This document shows, one piece after another, positions 44,621 through 56,375 of a stretch of DNA of 64,000 bases (the first letter of the stretch is position 1; every line of letters starts with the position of its first letter). Source of the stretch: Juglans regia (taxonomy: Eukaryota; Streptophyta; Magnoliopsida; Fagales; Juglandaceae); assembly GCF_001411555.2 (NCBI RefSeq), contig NC_049914.1:9004273-9068272 (forward strand), given 5' to 3'. The position numbers and the translations under genes were made by a program. The notes under the pieces are model-generated. The model was given only the letters and a program-made list of their open reading frames with translations, was not told where the DNA came from and made no database searches.

Positions 44621-47106
44621 GATACGTGCTCCCCCCCCTCCCTCAACCAGTACCAAAGTGGTGCGTTAAAGAAGAGTGTTGGCCGTTGCTGAGTTTCTCC
44701 ATTTTCTTCGGTTAAGTTTGTATTCTGGCGGTGTTTACTTGAGCAAATTGTTTTTGTCATGGCCGTAAGGTGTAGTGCAATTGAATGTGGTTAATACGTG
44801 ACTGCTGATGCTTTATTCTGCTTTATTCTGAAACGTTTCAGCAACCAAATTTGTTGTTTCTTATATATATCCATCTCTCGCATCGTGGGACCGGTTATGA
44901 AAACAACGACTTTGATTCTGGCTTGCTAGTACTGTTCTCTAGCTCTGTTCTGATCATGGCTTCCTAGGTTGGTTTCGTTTGCCCTTATTCTTTCTTTCTT
45001 TTCTTATCTTAATTTTACATAAAATTAAATTACTGCGTGCATGACTCTGTACCATTTACCATGAATATCAATACCAGTAAGTGATTGAATTACGCTGTCC
45101 ATGTGACTAACAATCTAATTAGCACGGAATGTCTCACGTTGAGTAGCTAGCTAGCAAGCTTAGATCACAACGTCCGTAGTGAAGTTATGAAATTTCGTAG
45201 ACCGTTGGATGCAGATTGATTATGAGTCATGACTAGTACTCATACAAGAGTAGACTACTCTCGCACATGAGCTGGACCTAAAGGAGAAGCGAGGTCTGCT
45301 TTTTGGATCTAGTCAGCTTAATTGCGAACGTAAAGGCTGAAATTTCATGCAGCATAGGCTGCTATATCTTCTAATGCAACAGAACCCGTGTTTGTACGTA
45401 CTACACAGACCGCCAATGTATCAGAGATCATCACTGAGGCTAGCCCTAGCTAGGGCCAAGCATAGGGTTTTCAGGCCAAGCATGCAGCATGATCTCCGTG
45501 AGTGACTTTCTGGTCAAAAAAAAAGAAAATAGGAGGTGTGGAAACAACTACATTATATATATATATATATATTATAGGAATTTTATCCATTAAATACTAT
45601 TTATTTTCAAATATTTTTCATATTTTTTTATAAAATTTAAAGATATTTTGTATAAAATATAAAATGTGAGATAGTAAGAAGAGCTGATGTGTAGAATTTT
45701 TCAATATATTATATATATCGCCGGTGGTCCCCGTCAAGAGGCTCGGTACGTGTAAAATATTATGGAAGAAAGGAGCATGTGCAGAAAGATGGAAATCAAC
45801 GTCAGGGACGCCATGGGAAATGAAAGATTCGCATATTTGTAGCAGAAGAGTACGAAAGAGAAATCAGAAAGTAGTAGAGATTGCAAGCTGCGAATTGACA
45901 TGTCGAGTGGGCTGATGTAGGTGTCACTGTAAGTCTGAATCGGTGCCTGCAATGTCGTACGGACATTTAGGTCTGCCACCTTGACCTGCGGATCATGCAT
46001 GCCACTCCATCGTAGCCAATCTACATCCTGCTTTTGAGTCTCTCGAGTTGAGAATTTTCTTTCTTCCCTTTCCTTGCTCAAGATCGCGTGATCCCGTATA
46101 TATATTAGCACGTAACTTTTCCTTGATTTGAACGAAAAAGAAAAAAGTGACGCAGAAACATGTAACTTTTCGTAACACATTCATCCCAAGAAGATCAATT
46201 ATTCGGACGTCGATCAAAACCGGTCATTTCAACACTTTTTTTATTTTTCGTGAAAAATTTATAAACAGTAAAAAGATTATTTTTGAATAATATTAAAATA
46301 GTTAGAGCTAATATTTTATAGAGTTTTTAAAAATGAAAAGAAAATTGAATATATAATTTTTTAATATAATTTTATTTTAAAATTTTAAAAAAATTAAATT
46401 ATTTTTTGTTTACAAATTTTAAAAAATTATAATAATTAATTTAAAAATATTTATATTTAAGTTATATTTAAAAAATAAATTAAATGAGATGAAATAGCTT
46501 GAGACGTGTCCAAAACAAATTTCCAAAGATCCCCTGAGCAATGGGTGAAGAGACTCGAACATTGGTAAGAGAACAAGGCTCACGCCATAAGGGCCAAAAG
46601 ACTACTAGCTCAACTCGTTAGTCTTGAACTTTGAAAGAGTAACGAATCAATGATACACTCATCCGACCGGGCATGGCCATCGTCGTCAAGGAATGACTAA
46701 TTTCCAATATTTCAATCGGCAGTGGTGCAATATATAACACCATCCGTCAATCCATATAGTATAAAATTAAAAGAAAGGCTCATCGACCGGATGTGCACAT
46801 TATTGTAAATCTTGTTGAGAGTGAGGAGTTAGCGAGAGAGAGAGAGAGAGAGAGTGAATCAGATACTAACAACTTCTCCTCACTCTCAGCAAAATCTTTG
46901 CAACATAATTTTTGTGGGATTGGGTTTTCGGCTGATAGGGCTTGTCAATGTAATTGGATTGTAATTTAATCTCTTCAATTTTTATTGTGGGTTTGGATCA
47001 CTGCAGATTTTAACTTTCTGAGATGCATCCCATGTTGGATATGTGAAATAAATGTCGAATTTTAAGAAATTTCTCTATTTGGATTTGGGTAAAAAATAGA
47101 TCTATG

Positions 47107-47144
<38 letters not shown>

Positions 47145-47225
47145 ACAAGCTACCAAACATTGGATTTGCATAAAATTGTTGGACAAATTACCAAGAACAA
47201 ATCGAACCCATCAACTGAAATATCT
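44621..47225. other. Intergenic 3' of the FPF1-like gene
   Basis: No gene recognised. About 46225-46505 looks like a degraded MITE core in reverse. A (GA)n run lies at about 46834-46854 and a (CT)n run at 47111-47142. An imperfect inverted repeat around GAGAGTGAGGAG lies at about 46804-46829 and 46872-46901. The - strand frame 46180-45734 (148 codons) has no family motif and is not called. Confidence 0.4.
47111..47142 (+). repeat. (CT)n microsatellite
   Basis: Sixteen uninterrupted CT units. Confidence 0.95.
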
Positions 47226-47243
47226 CTCCTCTATAATATATAT

Positions 47244-47936
47244 CGTTGGGATACACCGGTTATCAAAAACTAATTTGAAGTATAACAGCAGAAGTAAACA
47301 AAAGAAATAACGACAATTATACAAAAACCACAAAGATTTAAGTAGTTCAGCTCAATATAAGCCTATGTCCATTGGCGAGATCGGTCTCAATGAATTCACT
47401 ATCAACAAAAGTGGAGTATAAGAGATCAATCACAAAATCTTTAATCCCAAAGCCTCAATACATCCAATGAACACTCAAGATTGTTCACAAAAGGATTCTC
47501 TCTCTCTACAATGTTTGGCTACTAATGAATTGAAAATACATGAGAAAATCATGTATTTATAGTCCACGGTGCAAGAACCCTAATTTCATAACATTCACTC
47601 GAGCAGATTCATGTCGAGCAAACGTTTAGGGCAGGTACTCACTCAAGCTAACTGTCTAGCGAGTTTCGAGCAAACTCACGGGTTGGCCTTCCGCTCGAGT
47701 TGACTATCAAGCGAGTTTCAAGCGAACTCACGGGTTGGCCTCTTGCTCGAACTGATTGTTGAATGGGTGTCGAGCGAACTCTTTGTCTGAAGCTTAGCTT
47801 GAGCGGACTGTCAAGCGAAGTGTTAAGCCAAGGTCGCTCGAGCTAAGGTTGAGCCACAATTGAGCCAGGGTCAAGCAACAATCAAGCCAAGCCTCTGGAA
47901 TGGCATTTTCAACAGGAAATCAAGTCAAACTCAACA
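47244..47936 (-). repeat. 3' LTR of the Copia element, with expanded tandem repeat
   Basis: 693 bp. Matches 50465-50953 at both ends but is about 200 bp longer. The extra length lies in a roughly 53-bp tandem repeat (about 47640-47800) with the recurring words GAGCGAACTC, ACGGGTTGGCCT and GCTCGAG. The outer terminal base is mutated (CGTTGGG instead of TGTTGGG). Confidence 0.82.
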
Positions 47937-49073
47937 AATCTCCACCTAGGCTCGAATTCCACCAAGCCTAAACAAAAAACAAATATCCATTAACCAAAGA
48001 ATTAACCCCCTCCAACAAATCTCCAAAGGGAATCACAGACCCCGAACACAACTTCTATCCTTGAATAACTCAATTTCCACCCAAAAGTCTTCAATTCCAT
48101 AGAAACATTGACCAAATTGAAAGTTTGGTCGTAATAAAAAGATTTAACATCTTCACACAAAGGCAGCGCACCACTAAACAGACTGCTTACTTGAACAACG
48201 ACTTCTGAATACACACGAAGACAAACAACAAATATTCTCTACCAAAGTAAGAACACCACAAAGTCTACATGAGCATATCCTAAAAGTGGTCAATCTGTCT
48301 CCTCCATCTATCAGATGAAACTGCAGATTGCTCTCAATATGTGCTAATGCCAAAATCAGAGTCATGCTTAATTTCAATATCATGATCTAGAGTACCACCC
48401 GCACTCTATTATGAACCTCTCCCGGCAACTCCACCTTCTTACTATAACCCTGCTCTCATTTCCTGTGGAAAAAACAACTGAAAAAAAACTGTAAAATGAG
48501 AAGGTTTACCCAATAACAAGTTGTGTTGTCCGCGTCACCCAAATCTGTAGACAAGCATGGCAAACCCAAAAGCATATTATGGGCTCTCACACAAGAGTCT
48601 GATTCATTTCATTCAGCTACCTCATTTCTGTGGAGTGGACCCAACTGTATGGTCTGAAGAACACTCTACTTTCTTGTATGTATATCACTAGCCTTCTCAA
48701 GTGCTTGAATACATCAAACACATTACAAAATAAAGAGTTTTTAAAAAATAAACAAACCCAAACTTTTTCTCAAATGGTCATCAACACATATGGGTATAAA
48801 CAAGGCACCACATCACACAAGATATACCCCAAAAATCATAAAGAAATAAATTGCAGTAAACTTGATTACGCATTGCTTTACAAGAATGTAATGCCAACAA
48901 AAAAAATCAAGTTTTTGTCTACTGATCACACAAAGCAAAAAACAAAACAAAAAATGCCTACTCACAAATGACCACACTCGTTCACCCATATGGCTCAATT
49001 ACATGTGCCATAAACAAGTAATACCTAAATCTGAAATATCTAAAGATACAGCTCCACCAATCATTGCACTGCC

Positions 49074-50391
49074 CTAAAGAAAATTAAAACCATCTGTCTT
49101 ATTCCCTGTCATTACCACTGAAAAGCCCTTGTAGACTCGAATGACTCCGCTTGCAGCTGAATACTGATAACCAAAAGAATCAAGAATGCCCAAAGATATA
49201 AGATTTTTCTTCAAAGACAGAATATGCCGAACGTTAGATAAAGTTCTAACGGTTCCATCATACATCTCAATCTCAACTGAATCGATCCCAACAATATCAC
49301 AAGCCATATCATTCCCAACCAAAACGAAATCACTGTTGACTGATTCATAGGTAGTGAACCAATCTGTCCTAGAACACATATGAAACGTACAAGCTGAATC
49401 CATGATCCACTTATCACCAAAACGGTCACTAGGGCCGTTGACTGCTAGGACAATATCAAAGTTATTAGATTGTTCTTCAACGCTAACAACATTAGAGGAA
49501 CCTTTACCTTCCTCCTTATTTTTCGATCTGGGACACTCATTCTTGTAATGATTAAACATATAATAGTAGTGACATTTAACATTTTTCTTGTTAAATATAG
49601 AGCTACCACTGGAATTACCCCTACTCTTTTCCGAACTTCTTTTTCCGGATCTACCACCAGAAAAACATTTCACAAACAAGTCATTGGTTTGATTATCCAT
49701 GATTTGTACACCCAATTTTGTTCTCAGCTTCTTAGGCCAGATTTGGGGGGTGGGATGAGACACAAAATTCTCATCTCATTTCATTTCATCATTACATCTT
49801 TTTTAAATCCTCATACAAAATATAATAAACAATTCAATTTTTTCAAATCTCAATACAATAATAATACTAAAACATATTATTTTAAACACTAAAACAAAAC
49901 ACAAAATTCTCATCTCACCCCCCAAACCTGCCGAATTCAAAATAAATTTTACATCTACCAAGGAGATATTATCTCTACCATACAACATCAAGTTCACAAA
50001 ATTATCAAATGAAACCGATAACGAACACAACACAATTAAGGCTTGATCCTCATCATCAAGCTTAATATCAATATTCCTAAGATCCATAATGATTTTATTA
50101 AATTCATCTAGATTATTAGAAATATGAGTATCTTCCCTCATCTTAAGAGTGTATAATCATTGCTTCACATACAAACGGTTGGTGAGCAATTTCTTTATAT
50201 GCAAGCTCTCAAGTTTATTCCAAAAACCAGCAACGGTCTCCTCATCAGCAACTTCCATCAAAACTCCATCTGATAGTGACAACAGAATAGCACTATGTGC
50301 TTTCTCATCTTCTTCTCTTGACTGTGCAAGACAATCAACAATCACCCTCCCATCTAATACCTTTGACAAACCTTATTGCTCTGACCGTTGA
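49074..50391 (-). pseudogene. Copia gag-protease remnant
   Basis: The order on the - strand is gag (GFWNKLESLHIKKLLTNRLY at about 50240-50160; ISNNLDEFNKIIMDL and DDEDQALIVLCSL at 50130-50020), a MITE at 49735-49932, then nucleocapsid and protease (49763-49074). The zinc knuckle reads CHYYYMFNHYKNEC and has lost the second Cys of CX2CX4HX4C. The protease active site WIMDSACTFHMC keeps the Asp-Ser. The frame stops at 49074 and no integrase follows. In intact Copia elements this polyprotein packages RNA and makes the integrating cDNA. Here a missing finger Cys, a frame change near 50150, the MITE and the loss of pol make it dead. Confidence 0.85.
49735..49932 (+). mobile_element. Tourist-like MITE inserted in the Copia gag
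   Basis: Starts GGCCAGATTTGG, preceded by TTA (49732-49734), and ends CCAAACCTGCC. The right TTA is not conserved. Family core words are present. It splits the gag reading frame, so it arrived after the Copia insertion. Confidence 0.72.
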
Positions 50392-50464
50392 ATTTCTCCA
50401 TTTCAAACTTTGCCATAGCCATCCCTCAAGATCTCGCATAGAGCCTGACTCTTTGATATCAGTT

Positions 50465-50953
50465 TGTTGGGATAAAACGATTATCAAATGTTATTTTGAA
50501 ATATAACAGCGGAAGCAAATAAAAGAAATAATGACAATATACAAAAAACACCAAAATTTAAGTGGTTTAGCTCAATGTGAGCTTACGTCCACTGGCAATG
50601 TCGGTCTCAACGAATTCACAATCAACAAATGTAAAGTATAAAGGATCAATCACAAAATTCTTAATGCCAAAACCCCAATACACCCAATGAACACTTGGAA
50701 TTCTTCACAAAATTATTCTCTCTCTCTCTACACAATGTTTGGCTGTTAATGAGTTGAAAAATACATGAGAAAATCATAAGCTGATTGTTGAGTGAGTGTC
50801 GAGCGAACTCACGGGTTGGCATCCTGCTCGAGCTGACTGTCGAGCAAAGTGTCAAGCAAGGTCACTCGAGCCATGGTAGAGCCACAGTCGAGCAACAGTC
50901 AAGCCAAGCCTTTGGAATGATGTTTTCAACAAGAAATCAAGTCAAACTCTACA
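50465..50953 (-). repeat. 5' LTR of the Copia element, contracted form
   Basis: 489 bp, TGTTGGGATAAAACG ... CAAACTCTACA on the + strand. It has fewer units of the internal TCGAGCGAAC repeat than the 3' LTR. Confidence 0.82.
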
Positions 50954-50971
50954 CTCCTCTATAATATATAT

Positions 50972-53416
50972 CTCTGTTTGGTAGCTTGCGGAGGGGGAGA
51001 GAGAGAGAGAGATTGATAAGAGTGAGGAGAGAGACTGAAAAAAAGATGTTAGCATCTGATTCTACTATAAGTTTGTGAAACCACTAACGCGTCTCTTTAT
51101 GATTGGAGGGCGTAAATCTTGCATTTTCACCTCATTCGGTTTTAAAATTTTCTCAAATTAAAAATATTTTATTTAATTTTAATGTTATTGAGTCTAGATT
51201 AATTCGATTAGACACGATCAATCAATGGATTGATTGTGATCAATCTTTGCAAGTGATAATTGACTCATAATCCATATAGTCATTTTTTGGTTTTATGTAT
51301 ACTAGGAATTTGAATTGTGTTTATTAATTAGTGAGATGTGTGTGTGTAAAGTATATGGGTTTTCAAATTTAATTTTTCATAATAATTCACATCATTTATA
51401 GTTAATTTTTTTTTCTTATAAGTAGTTTATGGTTAAAATCTTAAATATAGGAAAGTTCGTTATCTGTGTTAGATCAAATGCTTAGGTCAACTCAACCCAC
51501 TGAAAGAAAATCTATTGGCAAGCTTATTTCTTGACGTATCATTAAAATCGGCCCCTCAATGATAAAAAGATAATAGTATTTTAACTTGTTTATAATTGTA
51601 AAGGGCCAATAAAAAGTAGTACGTACGCGGTATATTAACAGATTAAACTTACAAGCAACAAAACTCATATCATAGTAATTATTTAAATAGATCATGTCAA
51701 ATTTGAACAATTTGACTTATTTAATTAAATGGGTCCTTGGATTTATAAAGAGATTTTATATAATAAAAAAAAGAAAAAAAGAAAAAAGCACAAACAGACG
51801 TCAAGTAATGTGATATATAGTTTCTAAATTTCTATTTTATAATAAAAATAATTTTACAACTTAGCGTTCTATGTCAAAATAGGTCAATTTTTAATTTTTT
51901 TTAATATCTCTCTATAGATTAAGAATTTCTCTTCAATTATAACATCTATACATTAACATAAGTGAAACCTAGCACACAAATTCAAATTGTCACCCCTATG
52001 AACCACTAGTCATGGATACGACTCTACACATGTATCTTATGATCTTTGTCAAGTATATTCTTGGACCAGATGCAAAATTAGATGTGGATTTCTCTTGTTA
52101 CCAAAATATAAGGACTAAAAATGTATCAAGGCTCAAGTGATTCACCGAAACGACAAGACCTTAAAAGTTGTTTTTTCAAGTGTCAATAGCGAGACGTTCT
52201 GTCAATTGGAAAAGATTTTTTGTGAAAACACATAGAGATATCAGAAATGAGAATGCTGACATGAGTAACAAGAAATCCAATGAAAAATACGATCTCCGTT
52301 TGGAAAGAACACTGGGGAGGAGTAAGAAGAAAGTAGAAAAAGACCATTTGAAAAAGATTATCCAAGTATCATGGAGCTAACTAGCAGTGATAAGGACCCA
52401 TCAAGCAAGCAAGCCTAGTTGAAATGCCATTCAGGAAGGCTCTCGGAAGGTTGGGAAGGACTGGGTTTCAAGATGAAATTAATATCATCCTATTAAATCA
52501 TAAAAAATTATCTTATCCCTACAAAATTATTTTGATATTATAGATTAATTACTTATACGTCTAATTTTTAAAAATTTAATCTGATTTAAAAATAAAATAA
52601 ATAAAATACATCTCATATAAAATAAAATTATATAATAACATGACACGTTTTTACTATCAATAAAAATAAATAAATAAAATAAGTCGGATGGTTTTTATGT
52701 GTGAGCACGAAACCTCTTTTCTTCTCCTCTATCGTCTACAATTCTACAGCTAAAAGAAAAATCATTTGTCATTACAATTTGTTAAAAGAGAAATGGTTTG
52801 GGTCCCAAATTCAAGATTTAAAAAATGTTTTGAATGAGATTTTTTTTATTAAATCATTAAGAAATTATTTTTTAATAATATTGTAAATTTTTTTTTTTTT
52901 TTAAAATGTTTATAATAATTAAAAATATATATGAAAAAAAAAATACTATTCGAAATATTTTTTGTTCTCCAAATTCGAGACCCAAGTACTCTTTGCCAAA
53001 ATGCATTTTAAAGTCTGCCGTCTACAGCTCTTCTGCAAGCTAACAGTAGCAGTACCATTGTAATAGCCTACATACATAGGCTCGGCTTGTCATGCATGGT
53101 TTGACTTTTCTCTTCCTCTTTTTTTGTTTTTTTTCCTTTCGTATATATAATTCTATTGATGCAGTTTTTTTTTTTTTCATTCTTTCATGTGTTGATGCAG
53201 TTTTTTTTTTGTTTAGAATTTTTTTTTATTTTTTAAAATAGATTGATTACTATTTAGTTTGGCATATATATAATTATGTTTATTGAATGGTTATTTATTT
53301 TGTACTTAAAGAGTAACTTTAAAATCATATTTCATGAATAATTGAATTCATATATATCTAACTTTATTTTAAATATTTCAATTTGGTTTTAAATTTAGGT
53401 TCATGAATTGTGTCTA
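50972..53416. other. Intergenic region
   Basis: About 50975-51062 is an inverted relative of sequences at 46857-46890 and 47125-47155 (TGTTTGGTAGCTTG, GAGTGAGGAG, GCATCTGATTC). The rest is AT-rich with long T-runs near 53105-53240. The + strand frame at 52168-52380 has no recognisable family. Confidence 0.45.
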
Positions 53417-53996
53417 GGCTATGTTTGGCTATCAAGGTATTCTCAACACTTTCTAAATATTCTCGTACTTTTGAAAATACTTCACATGCCAAACAACTTA
53501 AAATACTCTCGATGGGACCCACAAACTCACTTCAATCTCTACTCATAACTATTTACAAACATTCTATAATACTTATCACTATTATATATAAATAAAAAAT
53601 AAAATCACTATAATATTTATCATTATTAAATATAAATAATAAAATCACTATAATATATAAATAAAAAATAAAATCGCTATAATATATAAATAAAAAATAA
53701 AATCACTATAATATATAAATAAAAAATAAAATCACTACAATATTTATTAATATTAAAAAAACACTATAATAAAATCACTATAATATTTATTACTAAAAAT
53801 AAAATCACTATAATATTTATGGGACCCACACATTTTTCAACTACCTATCCAAAAGTCAACCACTCAACATACTTCACACGTCCAAATAACTCAAAATACT
53901 CACAATGGGACCCACAAACTCACTCCAATCTCTACTCGTAACTATTCACAAACATTCTCAACACTTCTCAAGTATTCTCACTACTCAAACGTACCC
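53417..53996. mobile_element. 580-bp composite MITE with internal AT tandem repeats
   Basis: Starts GGCTATGTTTGG and ends CAAACGTACCC, followed by TAA. An about 80-bp passage containing AATGGGACCCACAAACTCAC-like text occurs near both ends (53481-53565 and 53875-53955, direct). Between them is an array of about 28-bp units with AATCACTATAATATATAAAT. It may be two elements fused, or one with a large internal duplication. Confidence 0.55.
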
Positions 53997-54009
53997 TAAT
54001 TAAAAACTA

Positions 54010-56375
54010 TCGACTCATTCTTCAAACTTCAAAAGAAAAGAATTTGATATTCCAATAAAATCATCTAAAATTCCAAGAGTTGAACCTGAGGAAAATCCTG
54101 ATCTTAACTCTCCATTTGTAAAGTCTGAAGATATTTGTTTTACATCTTCAACACTTGATTCTAAAGAGGTGGATATATCTTCTCTACAACGAGATCCAGG
54201 ATTATGTCCTCTTATGTGGGACTATCTAGTCAATCAACGTGATGAAATAATAAGAGCTTACTTGAAAATAAATCCATATCAAATACGTCTCTCAAAATAT
54301 CCATTTTTTGGTTCTGAAAAGTATCATCGTCGCTTTCAAGCTTCTTGGTTTGTACAATTTGCATCTTAGCTAGAGTATTCTCCATCAAATGATGCTGCAT
54401 ATTATTTACCTAGTTATCTTTTTACAATGAAAGTATCTCGACATTCTGGATGGGTTATATTTATTGTCATAGGATTTATAAGTTTGAAAAAATTAATGAT
54501 GGAAAACATTGTGCCTTTTTGAATCACATTGGGGAGGATCTTTGCTCTTATCATAATAATGTTGTGAAATCTTGTGAGGATTTATTAAAACAATTACAAC
54601 ATATTGATGTAATGAATGCACCAAACTCCAAACAAATTCTCAACAATCGACTCCAAATAAAAACATCTATTGATGTTGTTTGATGAATTGCATTTCAAGG
54701 ATGTGTCTTTAGAGGTCATAATGAGACCCCTGAGTTGAGAAATAGAGGTAATTTTCTTGAAATGCTTAAACTCTTAGTTTCGTATAATGACAAGCTTGGA
54801 AAACTTATTTTGAAAAATGCTCATAAATCTTCAAAGTATACTTCACCCAAAATTCAAAAAGAGATTTTGGAAGTTCTTGTAAAGAAAGTGTGAAATAAAA
54901 TTCGTGAAAATGTTGGAAATTCGAAATTTTGCATTATTGTTGATGAGGCACGATATGAGTCTAAAATGGGAAAAATGGTTATAATCTTGAGATGTTTTGA
55001 TGATGATGGTTTTATACAAGAACGATTTTTGATCTTATACATGTTAAAGATATATCAACATTGACTCTAAAAATTGAAATATCTACAGTTCTTTATCATC
55101 ATTGTCTTGATGTTCGAAATATTCGTTGGCAATAATATGATGGTGCTAGTAATATGCATGGTGAATGCAAAAGATTGCAAGCATTATTTCTTAAAAATTG
55201 CCCATATGTATACTATGTTCATTATTTTGCTCACCAATTACAGTCAGCATTAGTTGCTGCATCTAGAGATGTAGTTTTTGTTTATGAACTTTTCTCAAAT
55301 TTAAATATCATTATCAATGTGGTGGGCACTTCATGTAAATGTCATGATGAACTACAAGCTACTCAGGCAACACAAATTGCACATGTGATAGCTATTGATA
55401 AACTTAGAAGTGGAAAATGAGCTAACCAAATTGACACTGTCAAATGAGCCGCCGATTCTTGATGGGATTCTCATTTTTATTCTATTTGCAGCCTATTATG
55501 AATGTTTGGAGCCACTTGCTTGGTGTTTGAAAACATAATAAAAGAAAGATTCACTTATTCTCAATGCGGGAATGCAAATGCTGCTTATAAAATGATTACA
55601 TTATTCCAATTTATATTTATTTTACATTTAATGAAGGAAGTCATGGGTATTACAGATTGTTTTTATCAAGTTTTGTAGCAAAAATCTCAATATATCTTGA
55701 ATGTCATGAATATAGTTTCCACTATAAAATGACTCATTTAAAAGTTGAAAAATGAAGGTTGGAAAAATTTATTTCAGAATGTTGTCTGTTTCTCCAACAA
55801 AATTCACATTGGCATTCTAGAATTGAGCTCTCGTTATGTACAAGGTCGTGGTTGTCATCAATGAGATCGAATTACGATAGAATATCATTATCATTTTCAA
55901 ATATTTAATGCTACTATAAACTTTCAAATGCAAGAGCTTGACACTAGGTTTGGTGAAGGAGCGACAAAACTTTGAACCCTCAGCTCAGCTTTGAATCCAA
56001 AGGATGCTTATAAATCATTTAATATTGATGATATATGTTATCTTGTAGAAAAGTATTATCCTCTTATTTTTTTGAGAATGAGAAAATTAATTTAAGGTTT
56101 CAATAAAAACATTTTGAAGTTGATGTGCTTACTAATCCGAAGTTTCAGAATTTGTCATTCATTGTAGATTTATGTCGAAAATTGATAGAGATAGAGAAAT
56201 TAAAGACATAATATCTTATTGATAGATTGATTCATCTTGTTTTGACTCTTCCAGTATCTACAATGACCAGTGAACGGGCATTTTCAGTTATGAAGATTTT
56301 AAAAAAAGATTTCGCAACAAAATTAAAGATGAATTTCTAGCAAATAATTTAATTTCCTATATTGAAATAAAATAA
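54010..56375 (+). pseudogene. Decayed hAT transposase (TTF-type zinc finger/DUF4371 group)
   Basis: Broken across several frames. The N-terminal part (about 54169-54369) reads RDPGLCPLMWDYLVNQRDEI and YHRRFQASWF, the TTF-type zinc-finger region, ending in a stop at 54367. Later pieces include the DUF4371-like text near 54700-55000, the RNase H-like core near 55140-55420 (GASNMHGECKRLQALFLKNC, FAHQLQSALVAA), and the hAT C-terminal dimerisation region near 56240-56375 (LPVSTMTSERAFSVMKIL). Stops and frame changes occur at more than four places, so it cannot make a transposase. It may be the internal part of a larger element, but the ends were not found. Confidence 0.85.

Larger units (their letters stand above)
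47244..50953 (-). mobile_element. Internally deleted Ty1/Copia LTR retrotransposon
   Basis: Reads on the - strand. The 5' LTR is 50465-50953 and the 3' LTR is 47244-47936. After the 5' LTR comes a degenerate primer site (ACTGATATCAAAGAG, normally TGGTATCAGAG). Then follow gag and protease pieces (50391-49074). Integrase, reverse transcriptase and RNase H are missing. A polypurine tract AGGTGGAGA (47943-47951) abuts the 3' LTR. A MITE sits inside gag at 49735-49932. An unusually long 18-bp direct repeat flanks the whole element (47226-47243 and 50954-50971). It cannot move on its own. Confidence 0.85.

Noticed and set aside
45734..46180. 148-codon open frame on the - strand
   Set aside because: No family motif, Ser/Leu/Phe-rich biased composition, and no splice or promoter context.
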